Notes: generated by a model from the sequence alone, not told the origin. Shown: positions 1 through 9,250, counted from the first letter of the stretch. The stretch: DNA of 32,276 bases from Bacteroidota bacterium (GCA_013298545.1 JAAFIA010000055.1:1-32276); one strand, 5' to 3'. Translations and numbers: made by a program.

Positions 1-53
1 ATACGTTCTTTGAGATTTGGAATTGGGTCGGTACTGATTGGGAGGTCTTCCAT
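1..53 (-). CDS. 5' start of an unidentified gene (partial)
   Basis: On the minus strand an ATG at 51-53 opens a frame that stays open to the window edge, reading MEDLPISTDPIPNLKER. It lies 7 bases downstream of the stop codon of the thioredoxin-like gene, the spacing expected of a co-transcribed next gene. Seventeen codons are too few to identify a family. The call rests only on the open frame and the tight spacing. Confidence 0.4.
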   Translation of the reverse strand, partial: MEDLPISTDPIPNLKER

Positions 54-60
54 GTGGCAA

Positions 61-666
61 TTAGTGGCCGGTTGTGGTTGGGGGAGCGGGTGGGGCGGGG
101 GGAAGTTCCGATTTAAAGGTTTTCAGAAAATCTTCAAAACTCATTTCTTTTTCCTTGCCTTCGCCATAATAGTGCATGTAGGGTTCAAATTTATCTGCCG
201 GCTGGTAGCCTTGCATGATGGTAAACTGCGTCCGTGTTTTGTCAATGAATACAAACGATGGGTAACTCAATCGACCTTGCAAGGCTTGAATCGCGAAATC
301 ATTGGCCGAACGCTGATTGGCACCGCCACGGTTGGTGAATTGCTGTCCATTAAAAATGACCGTATCGCGGGTTTCGGCATCGAATTTTACGCAGTAAAAA
401 TGCTCGTTCATGTATTTGGCAATGGTTGGATTGGCAAACGTATTCGCATCCATTACTTTGCACCAACCGCACCAAGACGTGTACATATCAACAAACAATT
501 TGCGTGGTTCTTTATCACTCAAGGCTTGCGCTTCTTCGAGTGTGTACCAATGAATGGGCGATGTCGTTTCGCCTTTGGTCAGTACAATTTCTTTTTGCCA
601 GCTAAATGCCGAAAAACCAAGGGCAAGAAGCAAAACGCCAGATACGAGGAGCAGATTTTTTTTCAT
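61..666 (-). CDS. exported thioredoxin-fold protein (DUF255/thioredoxin-like)
   Basis: A 201-residue protein with an N-terminal hydrophobic signal segment (about residues 4-20, after MKKN), so it should act in the periplasm or at the membrane. A thioredoxin-like domain follows, with the redox motif WCGWCK (Cys66 and Cys69) preceded by KLFVDMYTS, and a later YPSFVFID segment that resembles the cis-Pro strand of thioredoxin folds. The C-terminus is a short proline-rich tail (PPAPPAPPTTTGH). I chose the ATG at 666 because it gives a normal signal peptide; an in-frame ATG at 708 would add 14 unlikely residues. The likely role is disulfide reduction or isomerisation of exported proteins; the substrate is unknown. 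The W-C-G-W-C-K form is typical of thioredoxin_7/DUF255-type proteins rather than classical TrxA (WCGPC). Confidence 0.85.
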   Translation of the reverse strand: MKKNLLLVSGVLLLALGFSAFSWQKEIVLTKGETTSPIHWYTLEEAQALSDKEPRKLFVDMYTSWCGWCKVMDANTFANPTIAKYMNEHFYCVKFDAETRDTVIFNGQQFTNRGGANQRSANDFAIQALQGRLSYPSFVFIDKTRTQFTIMQGYQPADKFEPYMHYYGEGKEKEMSFEDFLKTFKSELPPAPPAPPTTTGH

Positions 667-767
667 GTCAGATCGAATGATCGGTTTTGAATAACCGAAT
701 TTTAACATAGACGTGCAAAGTTACGAAAAATCGTATGCACAGCATTGTCAAACGAAGTGCCAAGCTC

Positions 768-1502
768 TTATCGTAACATAAGTTGTGATAAAAATTCTTC
801 TTTGTATTGGTCGCCAATAGGAATACGATTTGTGCCAATCATCACATAATTGGATCCAACAGAGACAAGGTGTTTTTTAGAGATGATGAATGATCGGTGA
901 ATGCGCAGAAAATCGGAGCTGAGCGCGGTTAACTCTTGTTCAAACTTAGATAAGGCGATTAAAGGCGAATACGTTTTGTTGTTGGTGGCAACAACTTTGG
1001 TGTAGTTTTTCATGGCTTCGCAATAGAGAATGTCTTGGGTTTGCACAGCATATTTTTCGCCATTTGATTTCACATAAAGAACCGATTCAGGTTTTTGTTC
1101 AGTAGGCGAAAGACTCAATAATGCTGCCGCCCGCAAACGCTCAGTAGCTTTAAAAACCGCTTTGGTAAAGCGTTCAAATAAAAATGGTTTCAATAAATAA
1201 TCGGCTACGTTGATGTCGTAGCTTTCCAAGGCAAATTCAGAATAAGCCGTTGTAAAAATAATTTGTGGCTGCCGCGAAAGAATTTTTACCATCGCCGTTC
1301 CGCTGATGTTGGGCATGTTGATATCGAGAAAAACGATTTCGATGGTTTCGTCGCTATTGATTTGATCAATGGCTTCAAACGCATTTTTGCATTCGCCCGC
1401 GAGTTCGAGTTTGGGCAATTGCGCAATGTAGTTTTTGACAATTTTCCGAGCTATGGGTTCATCATCGACAACCAAGCAGCGGTATTTTTTCAACGTATTC
1501 AT
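768..1502 (-). CDS. LytTR-family DNA-binding response regulator
   Basis: A 244-residue regulator. The receiver domain (about 7-125) shows the acidic pair Asp13-Asp14, the phospho-acceptor Asp60 in VFLDINMPN, and the Lys of YLLKPF. The C-terminal part (about 140-244) is a LytTR DNA-binding domain, recognisable from LYVKSNGEKYAV, the ILYCEAMKNYTKV segment and FLRIHRSFIISKKHL. Its start overlaps the end of the upstream histidine kinase gene by 4 bases (ATGA-type overlap), so the two are translationally coupled. LytTR proteins bind pairs of 9-bp direct repeats; a fitting pair lies just upstream of the kinase at 2623-2650, suggesting autoregulation. The physiological target cannot be named from sequence. 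Confidence 0.93.
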   Translation of the reverse strand: MNTLKKYRCLVVDDEPIARKIVKNYIAQLPKLELAGECKNAFEAIDQINSDETIEIVFLDINMPNISGTAMVKILSRQPQIIFTTAYSEFALESYDINVADYLLKPFLFERFTKAVFKATERLRAAALLSLSPTEQKPESVLYVKSNGEKYAVQTQDILYCEAMKNYTKVVATNNKTYSPLIALSKFEQELTALSSDFLRIHRSFIISKKHLVSVGSNYVMIGTNRIPIGDQYKEEFLSQLMLR

Positions 1503-2572
1503 TCGGTTGCAGTAAAATTGATTTGCAGCAAGACACGAAATTCATTTTCTTTTTTCTCAATCTGTAATTCGTGTTGTGTGCCTGGATAAAATGCATTCAG
1601 TCGTTTGCGCGCATTTTCAAGCCCAATACCATTGGCTCGGAAATTTTGTAGGCTGTCGTCTTTCAAACAATTGTTGCGCACTTCAAACAAGAGTGTGTTC
1701 GTCGCACTTACAGCAAGGCGAATGCGGATGCGGATGACTTCTTCCTTTACATTTTTAGCATGTTTAAACGCATTCTCTACAAATACAACCAACATTAGCG
1801 GAATGATTTGAATCTGACTTGTTTCATCCACGTCAACCGTAAATTCAAAATCGAGTGTGTCTTCAAGTCGGATTTTTTCTAGCTCAACATAATTTTTCAA
1901 ATACTTGACTTCATTGACGAGTGGTACCGTTGGGCTGTTGGTTTCGTAAAGCGAATAGCGTAAAAGCTCGGAAAGACCAACCATCAACGCGGGTAATTTT
2001 TTGGATTGCTCAACGGCAAGCCCGTAAAAATTATTCATGGTATTGAATAAAAAGTGCGGCGAAATTTGTGCTTTTAAATGTTGCAGTTCGGTAATGAGTT
2101 GTAGATTTTTCTTTTCGCGTTCGTAGTATTGTTTGATGAAATTGTCTTTAAAATACTTGCACATTGATACGAGAATGAATAAGACCAAGTACGTGGGCAA
2201 TTGATTCCAATAAATATCCGACCAAGCTGTTTCGGCAATTTCGGAGAGTGTTTGCAAGTATGTTTTTTGAAACGTAACAATGCCTGCAAGCAAACTAGCC
2301 CATGTCAATAAACCCACTGTGGCGTAAATCAAATAGCGGTTCTTGGCTATTAAACGGCGATAAAGCCAAATCGTAAAATAAACGCACGCCACAAACGGAA
2401 TGCGTGTGATGAGCATAAATTCTAAATACTTAACATCGTAATACGCAATGGTGATGTAATAATTTCGATACTGAAAGAGCGCATACGCCAACCAAAATAA
2501 AACATGCCAAAGCCAACGTTTGTTGACGAGCAATTCGGTTACATTTTGAAAATTGGAAAAGGGATGTTTCAT
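1499..2572 (-). CDS. LytS-like sensor histidine kinase (His_kinase family)
   Basis: A 357-residue membrane kinase. The N-terminal half (about residues 18-145) carries several hydrophobic segments, consistent with four membrane helices. The cytoplasmic part contains the His_kinase motif LKAQISPHFLFNTMNN with phospho-acceptor His173, followed by an ATPase region with the N-box VVFVENAFKHA and the glycine motif NGIGLENARKRL. No separate sensor domain (PAS, HAMP or large periplasmic loop) is visible, so the signal is probably sensed in or near the membrane. It overlaps the LytTR regulator gene by 4 bases and is first in the operon. A plausible promoter (2586-2616) and a repeat pair resembling a LytTR site lie directly upstream. 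Confidence 0.92.
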   Translation of the reverse strand: MKHPFSNFQNVTELLVNKRWLWHVLFWLAYALFQYRNYYITIAYYDVKYLEFMLITRIPFVACVYFTIWLYRRLIAKNRYLIYATVGLLTWASLLAGIVTFQKTYLQTLSEIAETAWSDIYWNQLPTYLVLFILVSMCKYFKDNFIKQYYEREKKNLQLITELQHLKAQISPHFLFNTMNNFYGLAVEQSKKLPALMVGLSELLRYSLYETNSPTVPLVNEVKYLKNYVELEKIRLEDTLDFEFTVDVDETSQIQIIPLMLVVFVENAFKHAKNVKEEVIRIRIRLAVSATNTLLFEVRNNCLKDDSLQNFRANGIGLENARKRLNAFYPGTQHELQIEKKENEFRVLLQINFTATE

Positions 2573-2585
2573 GCAATAGACGATG

Positions 2586-2616
2586 CAAAGATTATGTGAT
2601 TCGCTGATTTATCAAA
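2586..2616 (-). promoter_or_regulatory. candidate promoter of the LytS/LytTR operon
   Basis: On the minus strand TTTG (2616-2613) is followed after 19 bases by AATCTTTG (2593-2586). This is one mismatch from the Bacteroidota -7 box TAnnTTTG, with the usual 19-nt spacing from the -33 TTG. The start codon is 13 bases downstream, implying a very short leader. Inference from pattern only. Confidence 0.4.
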
Positions 2617-2622
2617 CAGACA

Positions 2623-2650
2623 AGGACGAAAAGCCAATAATCAGGACGAA
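2623..2650 (-). promoter_or_regulatory. candidate LytTR operator: two direct repeats
   Basis: The octamer TTCGTCCT (minus strand) occurs twice, at 2650-2643 and 2630-2623, separated by exactly 12 bases. LytTR regulators are known to bind two 9-bp direct repeats spaced by 10-13 bases with a core like the CGT seen here. The site is immediately upstream of the -33 element of the kinase/LytTR operon, a position suited to autoactivation. A third copy, in the opposite orientation, lies at 2748-2755 facing the CHRD gene. Confidence 0.45.
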
Positions 2651-2896
2651 GGATTTATTGAGCATTCCTAAATGTACGCGAAATGCGGTCTTGTAGTTTT
2701 GAAAATGTTGCCTTAAACAACGCTTTTTATGCGCGCTGAATGGCTGCTTCGTCCTTGATTTTTAGTGTATGTCCACATATTTTACGGTTAGACAAAATAG
2801 ATTTTTTCTTTCATTTTGATTGAAGATGTTTGCTGTCGAAAATCAGCTATATGCCTTGATTTTAAAGCAATGATATAACCTTTAAACAACAACAAG

Positions 2897-4741
2897 ATGA
2901 AAAAAATGCTATTTACTTTTGCCACAATATTGTGGTGCGTGATTCAGGCGCAAGCCATCACATTCAGAGAAAATTTATTGTTCTCGGCCAAAATGGAAGG
3001 GGCACAAGTTGTTCCTGCTGTGGCCACAAACGCAAAAGGTATTGCAAGCCTCATGCTCAACAAAACGCGCGATTCTATCGCCGTTAATATGAGTTTCAAT
3101 GGCTTGAGCGGAATACCTACAAGCGTTTGGCTCTATCAAGGACCCGCTGGTTCGAATGGTGTGCAATTGATTGATTTGACGGCTTACCTCACCGGAAATC
3201 GTATTGCCATGCATTTGAACGGTGCATCGGTTTCAGGAAACATGGCCAATTTGTTTAAAGAGCAGATTTACGTGTTGGTCTCAACAGCGGCAAATCCTAC
3301 TGGCGAAATTCGTGGACAGGTTAAGCTCGAATCGGATTGGAATTTTGCGGCTGATTTGACAGGCCAAGAAGCCATTCCGGCGGTTTCTGGCAATGCGTAT
3401 GGATTGGGTTCATTCACGCTTTCGCTCGATAAAACAAAATTGTCGTACCGCATTATTTGTCAGAACCTGACAGGTTCAATTACTGGCGCGATGTTGCATT
3501 TTGGTGCAATTGGTCAAACAGGAACAATTGCCGATGATTTAACCGCATCGGTCAACGGCAATATTATTTCTGGAACACTTGTGCCAACAAGTATGCTGTT
3601 GGACAGTTTGTTTGCGCGAAAAATTTATTTGAACATTACAACAGCAGCCAATCCTACAGGCGAGTTGCGTTCGCAATTAATCACGTACAAAGGATTGACG
3701 TTTGAAGCGATGATTGATGGTGCACAGATGGTTCCGGCCATTGCTTCGCCCGGACAAGGTATTTCGCTCATTCGCCTCAGTCCAAGTATGGATACATTGT
3801 ACTACGATGCGGTGATGGACAACATCAATACGAATATCGACTACGCGCATTTGCATGTGGGCAATGCTGGATTTGCGTATGGTGCTTTGCAAGTTGATTT
3901 TACGTCAGATATTAACGGACATCGCATCAAAGGCATGAAAACCGGTTCGGGCGTATCGGCCAATACCATCAAGCGTTTGCTCATTAGCAACCTGACATTT
4001 ATTGTGCATACAGTAGCTTACCCCAATGGCGAAATTCGTGGTGCGGTGATTCGATATGCGCGCGAGGGTTTGACGATGAATTGTACGGGATCGCAAGTGG
4101 TTTCGCCAGTTGTTACATCAGCCTATGGTTCGGGTATTGTTTCTGTTGGAAGGGGCGATGACAATATTCATTACATGTGGGTTGTTGGTGGTTTGAGCAG
4201 TGTAGCTACGGGTGCGCATTTCAATCACAATATTGCAGGGCAGAATGGTCCAGTAATTTATGATATGAGTACACTTATGAGTGCGCAGAATGGCGATGCG
4301 TCTGCTTTTGGCTATTGGAAAAGCACCGATAGCAATCCGTTTTTGGTGAGTCATTCCAAACAATTCCAGACCGATAGTGTGTATCTCGAAATTACGAATG
4401 CGCTTTATCCCAATGGCGAATTGCGCGGGCAGGTGGTGAAAGGAACAATTTTTTACGCGCCAACATCAATCGTTGAATCCGCATCAGCACCGTTTAACGT
4501 ATCTGTTTATCCAGTTCCGGCACAAAACGAATTAACCATTCAGTATGCAACGAATAGCGCTCAAACGGTTCGCATAGAACTGACGGATATGCTGGGCAAA
4601 ACAATTTTTGTAAGCACTGTCGAACAAGCGTTAGGCATGCAGCAAATGCAAATGGATGTATCGGGATTAAAAGCGGGAATGTATATGGTGCGCATTATTG
4701 GCGCAACAAATGCAGAAACAGTAAAACTGATTAAAGAGTAG
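2897..4741 (+). CDS. T9SS-exported protein with four CHRD repeats
   Basis: A 614-residue secreted protein. A signal peptide ends near AQA (residue 20). Four successive repeats of roughly 115-120 residues follow (about 25-145, 146-265, 266-385 and 386-510). Each starts with a strand such as LTGQEAIPAV or IDGAQMVPAI and ends with a variant of ANPTGEIRGQV. This is the CHRD pattern, first described in chordin and common in bacterial extracellular proteins, where its function is poorly known. The fourth repeat is more divergent (SQVVSPVVTS in place of the AVPAV-like strand). The last 80 or so residues (VYPVPAQNELTIQY to TVKLIKE) form a type A T9SS sorting domain, so the protein should be released or anchored at the cell surface through that system. 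It is divergent from the LytTR operon and ends in a bidirectional terminator. Confidence 0.9.
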   Translation: MKKMLFTFATILWCVIQAQAITFRENLLFSAKMEGAQVVPAVATNAKGIASLMLNKTRDSIAVNMSFNGLSGIPTSVWLYQGPAGSNGVQLIDLTAYLTGNRIAMHLNGASVSGNMANLFKEQIYVLVSTAANPTGEIRGQVKLESDWNFAADLTGQEAIPAVSGNAYGLGSFTLSLDKTKLSYRIICQNLTGSITGAMLHFGAIGQTGTIADDLTASVNGNIISGTLVPTSMLLDSLFARKIYLNITTAANPTGELRSQLITYKGLTFEAMIDGAQMVPAIASPGQGISLIRLSPSMDTLYYDAVMDNINTNIDYAHLHVGNAGFAYGALQVDFTSDINGHRIKGMKTGSGVSANTIKRLLISNLTFIVHTVAYPNGEIRGAVIRYAREGLTMNCTGSQVVSPVVTSAYGSGIVSVGRGDDNIHYMWVVGGLSSVATGAHFNHNIAGQNGPVIYDMSTLMSAQNGDASAFGYWKSTDSNPFLVSHSKQFQTDSVYLEITNALYPNGELRGQVVKGTIFYAPTSIVESASAPFNVSVYPVPAQNELTIQYATNSAQTVRIELTDMLGKTIFVSTVEQALGMQQMQMDVSGLKAGMYMVRIIGATNAETVKLIKE

Positions 4742-4768
4742 GATTTGGTTTGAATAAAGTCCGAAACG

Positions 4769-4804
4769 AAAATCCCCGTCAATTTGTTTTGACGGGGATT
4801 TTTT
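4769..4804. terminator. bidirectional rho-independent terminator
   Basis: A perfect 12-bp stem (AAAATCCCCGTC at 4769-4780 pairing with 4791-4802) with a 10-base loop is flanked by T on the plus side and A on the other side. It sits between the convergent CHRD and POT transporter genes and can serve both. Confidence 0.88.
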
Positions 4805-4822
4805 ATGGAAAGAAGATTGATA

Positions 4823-6874
4823 CTAGAGAATACCATTCATCATTTTTACCATTTTCTTTGAGAGGAAGAAGAGGCAAACTGCGGCCAATCCCGACATGAT
4901 TACAAAGAGCATGAAGAAATTGTAGAGGTTAGAGATTTCAAATCCTGCAAAAGAAGGTTTCTTAGGACTAATATTCCAAATAGAAACACCACCTTTTCCC
5001 CAAACAGCAATCGATTTTCCGTCAGACGTAAATGTATAATTTACACGACGTTCATCTGTGCGGGCAAGCCATTTGCCATCAATTTTTTTCTGTTCGGCTG
5101 CATCATCAGAAATTTCTTTCACCTCACTCAAATGAATAATTTGTTTAAGCTTATACATTGGGATTTGAAATGTATTTGAAGCAAAATTGTTTGTAATTTG
5201 CTTGATGTGCATTTCTTTTTCGCCTTTTTCGTTTTTAACAGAATCGGCAACAAAATCCCACGTTGGTTGACCAGCTTTAAGCATCACAACACTATCTTGT
5301 CCAGGCTCTCCTGGTTTTACATCAAAACTAGCAGCAAGTGTTGCCGTTGGTTCTTTGAATGTATTAACGATAAAAGCACTATCATTCGCTACGTTCATTT
5401 TTTGTTCAGGAACAGAGTCATGCGCAGCAGTAACTAAGTAAGAGAATGATTTAGCAACATATTCTTGTTCCATTTTCACATCTTCAGGGTACAAAGCACT
5501 CAGTGTTCCTGCAAATTTGTTAGCAGCAGCAGTTGACAAGAACCAAACACCCATAAGCAAGGACGCAAATTTTATTGGGGCTAACTTGTTTACCATTGAC
5601 AAGCCAATTGGTGAAAGACAAAGTTCGCCAAAGGTGTGAATGAGGTAAAGTGCCAACAGCCACATCATGTTTGATTTTTCTCCTGGAACAAGGGCTTTCA
5701 CACCAATGGCAATAACTAAATACCCAAGAGAGAGTAAAGCCAGACCATAAGCTTGTTTGTAAGGAGAAGCGGGTTCACGATTGCGCTTACTGAGTGTTGA
5801 CCAAAGTGCAGCAAATAGTGGAGCAAAAATTACAATGGCAACAGCATTAACAGATTGAAAAAGGGAAGCTGGGACAAGCCAACCAAACAGATTTCGATTC
5901 GTTTGTTCTTCTGCAAAAAATGTAAGCGATGCGCCTGCTTGTTCGAAGGCGGCCCAAAAGAAAATGACAAAGAATGCAGCAATATAGATTACCCAAATAC
6001 GTTCACGCTCAACTTTAGAAAGCGTTCGGTCTGAAATAATTAATCCCGGAACGGCTAAGGATAACGAGAAAATAAATGAACCAATTAAATCGACATTTAA
6101 GACCCAAAAGAAAAGCGCAAAAGAGGCAACTAAGACAGTACCCCAAGTCATAAATTGAACAGGTTCAAATGCTTTTTTAGCTTCTTGCGCTGTATCAACA
6201 TCTGCAGTTTCACGATTTTTATTTGGTACAGCTCCAATTGGGCCACCTTCTGGCGTAACAAGGAAACGGTCTTTTAACCAAACAAAAATGATAAGACTAG
6301 CAACCATACCAATACATGCTGCCAAAAAGCCCCATTTAAAATCTGCTGGATCACCAGTATCGCCTAATGTACCGCAAATAATAGGCGAGAAGAACGCACC
6401 TAAATTGATACCCATATAAAAAATGGTAAACGCCGAATCAACACGTTTGTCGCCTTGTGCATAATGTTGGCCAACCATCGTTGAAATATTAGGCTTAAAG
6501 AAACCATTCCCTATAATAAGGAAGGTTAATCCACCCAACATAATCATCCGCGCTAGATCCGTATTCTCATAAAATGATCCACTCAGGAACATTAAAAACT
6601 GACCAAGAGCCATAACTGCACCACCAAATAAAATGGATTTACGATTGCCCCAGTACCGGTCAGCAACGTAACCGCCTAAAAGTGGTGTTAAATAGACAAG
6701 TCCAGTATAGCTACCATAAATATTGGCTGCCGCCGCTTTATCATATAAAAGCGCTTTGGTGAGAAACAGAATAAAGATGGCGCGCATGCCGTAATAGCTA
6801 AAGCGCTCCCACATTTCTGTAACAAAAAGAACATACAATCCCCGTGGATGTCCTTTTGGTGTAGTTTCAGTCAT
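4823..6874 (-). CDS. POT/PTR2-family proton-coupled oligopeptide transporter
   Basis: A 683-residue inner-membrane transporter of the major facilitator superfamily that imports di- and tripeptides with protons. The first helix holds the ExxER motif (EMWERFSYYG) typical of POT proteins. The PTR2 signatures IGNGFFKPNISTMVGQ and FYMGINLGAFFSPIICG are intact. The length is well above the roughly 500 residues of the family because about 185 residues (about 460-645) of non-membrane sequence lie between the penultimate and last membrane helices; the final helix is LYNFFMLFVIMSGLAAV. The gene is followed on the same strand upstream by the DPP-IV-like peptidase, a logical partner that generates dipeptides, although the 74-base gap does not prove a common transcript. 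High confidence for family, moderate for exact substrate. Confidence 0.93.
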   Translation of the reverse strand: MTETTPKGHPRGLYVLFVTEMWERFSYYGMRAIFILFLTKALLYDKAAAANIYGSYTGLVYLTPLLGGYVADRYWGNRKSILFGGAVMALGQFLMFLSGSFYENTDLARMIMLGGLTFLIIGNGFFKPNISTMVGQHYAQGDKRVDSAFTIFYMGINLGAFFSPIICGTLGDTGDPADFKWGFLAACIGMVASLIIFVWLKDRFLVTPEGGPIGAVPNKNRETADVDTAQEAKKAFEPVQFMTWGTVLVASFALFFWVLNVDLIGSFIFSLSLAVPGLIISDRTLSKVERERIWVIYIAAFFVIFFWAAFEQAGASLTFFAEEQTNRNLFGWLVPASLFQSVNAVAIVIFAPLFAALWSTLSKRNREPASPYKQAYGLALLSLGYLVIAIGVKALVPGEKSNMMWLLALYLIHTFGELCLSPIGLSMVNKLAPIKFASLLMGVWFLSTAAANKFAGTLSALYPEDVKMEQEYVAKSFSYLVTAAHDSVPEQKMNVANDSAFIVNTFKEPTATLAASFDVKPGEPGQDSVVMLKAGQPTWDFVADSVKNEKGEKEMHIKQITNNFASNTFQIPMYKLKQIIHLSEVKEISDDAAEQKKIDGKWLARTDERRVNYTFTSDGKSIAVWGKGGVSIWNISPKKPSFAGFEISNLYNFFMLFVIMSGLAAVCLFFLSKKMVKMMNGIL

Positions 6875-6948
6875 AGTATTGACAGTTCGTTTTAAAGTTG
6901 AACGACGAAGATAATAAGTTTGTTTAGAAACACACTATTCACAAAAAA

Positions 6949-9144
6949 TTACAAATTGCTTTCAATAAAGCCTGTAATCTTTGTAAAAAGGTGCAAACGC
7001 GCATTGCCACCGCGAATGCTATGGTTTTTGTCAGGATACATATAAAAATCGAACTGCTTGTTGTTTTTGACCAAGGCATTCACCAGTTCAATCGAATTTT
7101 GAAAATGCACATTATCATCAGCCGTTCCATGCACGAGCAATAATTTCCCTTTCAATTTATCCATGTTGTTTGTCGGCGAAAATGCATCGTAGCCTTTACC
7201 GTTGCTTTGTGGCATGCCCATGTAACGTTCGGTATAAATAGAATCGTAATACCGCCAGTTTGAAACAGGAGCCACCGCAATGCCCAATTTAAACACATCG
7301 GCACCAACGGCAAGGCATAAACTCGCCATATAACCGCCATAACTCCAACCCTGAATACCAATCCGATCCTTATCCACATACGACTGTGTACCGAGCCACT
7401 TCGCTGCATCAATCTGATCCGCGCTCTCCAATTCGCCCATTTTACCATACGTCGATTTCTTAAACGCCGCGCCACGGTATTCTGTACCGCGATTATCAAC
7501 AGAAACCACCAAATAGCCTTTCTGCGCCATCAGTTGTTGCCAGTAAAAATCACTCGTCTCCCATTGATCCACAACCGTATTGCGTCCTGGGCCGCCGTAA
7601 ACTACCATCAATACCGGATATTTTTTCGACGCATCAAAATTGGCAGGCTTAATCATCCAACCATGCAAGGTCATTTTCTCGCGATTCTCGAACGTGAAAA
7701 ATTCTTTTTTCGAGAAACCATATTCCGCCACTTTTTGCGACAAGGCTGTATTGTCTTCCAATTTTTTAATCTCTTTCCCATCCGCACTATTTACCGAAAA
7801 ATACCAAGGCGTATTCGCCGCAGAGTATTGATTGGTGAAATACTGAAACCCTTTGCTAAAGGTTGGAACGTTGTTGCCTTCACGCGTAGAAATTTTCTTC
7901 TTGGTTTTCCCATCTAACGAAACCGAATACACCGCGCGTTTGGTTACATGCTCTTCGTTTGATTGGTAGTACAGTATTTTCTTTTTCTCATCAATTCCAT
8001 AAAACGCAATCACATCCCAATTGCCTTTTGTGATTTGTGTCATACGTTCACCGTCTGCCGAATAATGATACAAATGTTGGTTGCCATCCTCATCGCTGCT
8101 CCAAATAAAACTGCCATCGGCGAGGTACGTCAAATCATCGTTCACTTCAATGTATGTATCGCGTTTTTCGGTAAGCACCACACGCGATTTTCCAGAAGCC
8201 GCATCCACATACAGCAATTCTAATTTGTTCTGCAACCGATTCAAACGCGTAACGGTAAGTGTTTTGGGATCATTCGTCCATTTGATGCGTGGAATGTATT
8301 GATCTTTTTCGCTGCCCACATCAACCAAGGTTGTTTGTTTGCTTACAACATCGTAAATGCGAATGCTTACAATCGAATTTTCTTCACCTGCTTTGGGGTA
8401 TTTGTAGCTATACGGTTCTGGATAAAGACCCGTGTTGTACATCGTCATGCCAAATTCTTTGACACGGCTTTCATCAAATTTATAAAAGGCCACACGCTTG
8501 CTATCGGGCGACCATTGCAAGCCTTTGGGCAAAGCAAATTCTTCTTCATATACCCAATCTGTTCCACCATTGATGATTTTGTTCCATTCGCCATCTGTAG
8601 TAATTTGTGTTTCTACTTTTGAGTCGAGATCGGTTACAAATAAATTGTTGTCGCGCACAAACGCTACTTTTTTACCATCGGGCGAAAACGTGGCGAGGCG
8701 TTGCTTTCCACCTTTCGAGAGCGCTGTCATTTTCTTCGTTTTCAGATCGAAGATGTAGCAAACTTCTTTGGTGGAGTAGCGGTAAATATTTTCGGTTTCG
8801 GTACTGATGAGGACTTTTTGTTCGTTTGGACTAAATTCAAAATTGTCCATGTCCACGGGTTTTGTTTGGCCTTCGGGAATGAGTTCGTTTGCTGTAAAAA
8901 GCACACCCACTTCTTTTCCGGTTTTGTATTCATATTTCAGCAAGGCATCGACCTCGTTCTTTTTCCCCATAGCCATGTAATGCAAGCCGTCATTCATGGA
9001 AGCCAATCCGCCAATAAAATTGGGGCGAAAAGTTCCTTTCAGCCACACATCGTCGAGGGTAATTTGTTTTTTCTGAAATTGAGCCGTTGCCGGAATGCTT
9101 GCCGTAAGCACAAAAGCGGCGATAATATTGCGCAGGTGTTTCAT
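6949..9144 (-). CDS. S9-family prolyl oligopeptidase, dipeptidyl-peptidase IV type
   Basis: A 731-residue exported serine peptidase that removes X-Pro dipeptides from peptide N-termini in the periplasm or at the surface. The signal peptide is MKHLRNIIAAFVLTASIPATAQ. The N-terminal beta-propeller region carries the DWVYEEEF motif, whose Glu pair binds the substrate amino terminus in DPP-IV. The C-terminal alpha/beta hydrolase domain has the nucleophile Ser601 in GWSYGGY, the acid in GTADDN (Asp676/677) and His708 in NHSIRG. I chose the ATG at 9144 because it gives a clean signal peptide; an alternative in-frame start at 9225 adds 27 residues that do not fit one. It lies upstream of the peptide transporter and is divergent from the FAD oxidase gene. 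Confidence 0.94.
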   Translation of the reverse strand: MKHLRNIIAAFVLTASIPATAQFQKKQITLDDVWLKGTFRPNFIGGLASMNDGLHYMAMGKKNEVDALLKYEYKTGKEVGVLFTANELIPEGQTKPVDMDNFEFSPNEQKVLISTETENIYRYSTKEVCYIFDLKTKKMTALSKGGKQRLATFSPDGKKVAFVRDNNLFVTDLDSKVETQITTDGEWNKIINGGTDWVYEEEFALPKGLQWSPDSKRVAFYKFDESRVKEFGMTMYNTGLYPEPYSYKYPKAGEENSIVSIRIYDVVSKQTTLVDVGSEKDQYIPRIKWTNDPKTLTVTRLNRLQNKLELLYVDAASGKSRVVLTEKRDTYIEVNDDLTYLADGSFIWSSDEDGNQHLYHYSADGERMTQITKGNWDVIAFYGIDEKKKILYYQSNEEHVTKRAVYSVSLDGKTKKKISTREGNNVPTFSKGFQYFTNQYSAANTPWYFSVNSADGKEIKKLEDNTALSQKVAEYGFSKKEFFTFENREKMTLHGWMIKPANFDASKKYPVLMVVYGGPGRNTVVDQWETSDFYWQQLMAQKGYLVVSVDNRGTEYRGAAFKKSTYGKMGELESADQIDAAKWLGTQSYVDKDRIGIQGWSYGGYMASLCLAVGADVFKLGIAVAPVSNWRYYDSIYTERYMGMPQSNGKGYDAFSPTNNMDKLKGKLLLVHGTADDNVHFQNSIELVNALVKNNKQFDFYMYPDKNHSIRGGNARLHLFTKITGFIESNL

Positions 9145-9250
9145 ATCGGTTTGAAAAGGATAATTTTGGCTGAAATTACATAAATCGTCCCGTTTCTGAA
9201 CATGCTTTTGTTCAACGGCACACAAAACAGATCAAAGGAAAACACGACGG

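Larger units (their letters stand above)
2573..2896. other. 324-base intergenic region between the kinase and CHRD genes
   Basis: No gene is visible in this stretch. It separates two divergently transcribed units. It contains the candidate kinase promoter, the repeat pair at 2623-2650, and a single inverted copy of the same octamer at 2748-2755. Upstream of the CHRD start the sequence is AT-rich, but I found no clean -33/-7 pair there. Confidence 0.6.

Noticed and set aside
10-690. A 226-codon open frame on the plus strand opposite the thioredoxin-like gene
   Set aside because: It is antisense to a protein with a clear redox motif and signal peptide, and its own translation has no recognisable domain.
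2780-2896. A promoter for the CHRD gene
   Set aside because: TTTG and TA-rich pieces are present but no TTG-19-TAnnTTTG pair with proper spacing could be found.
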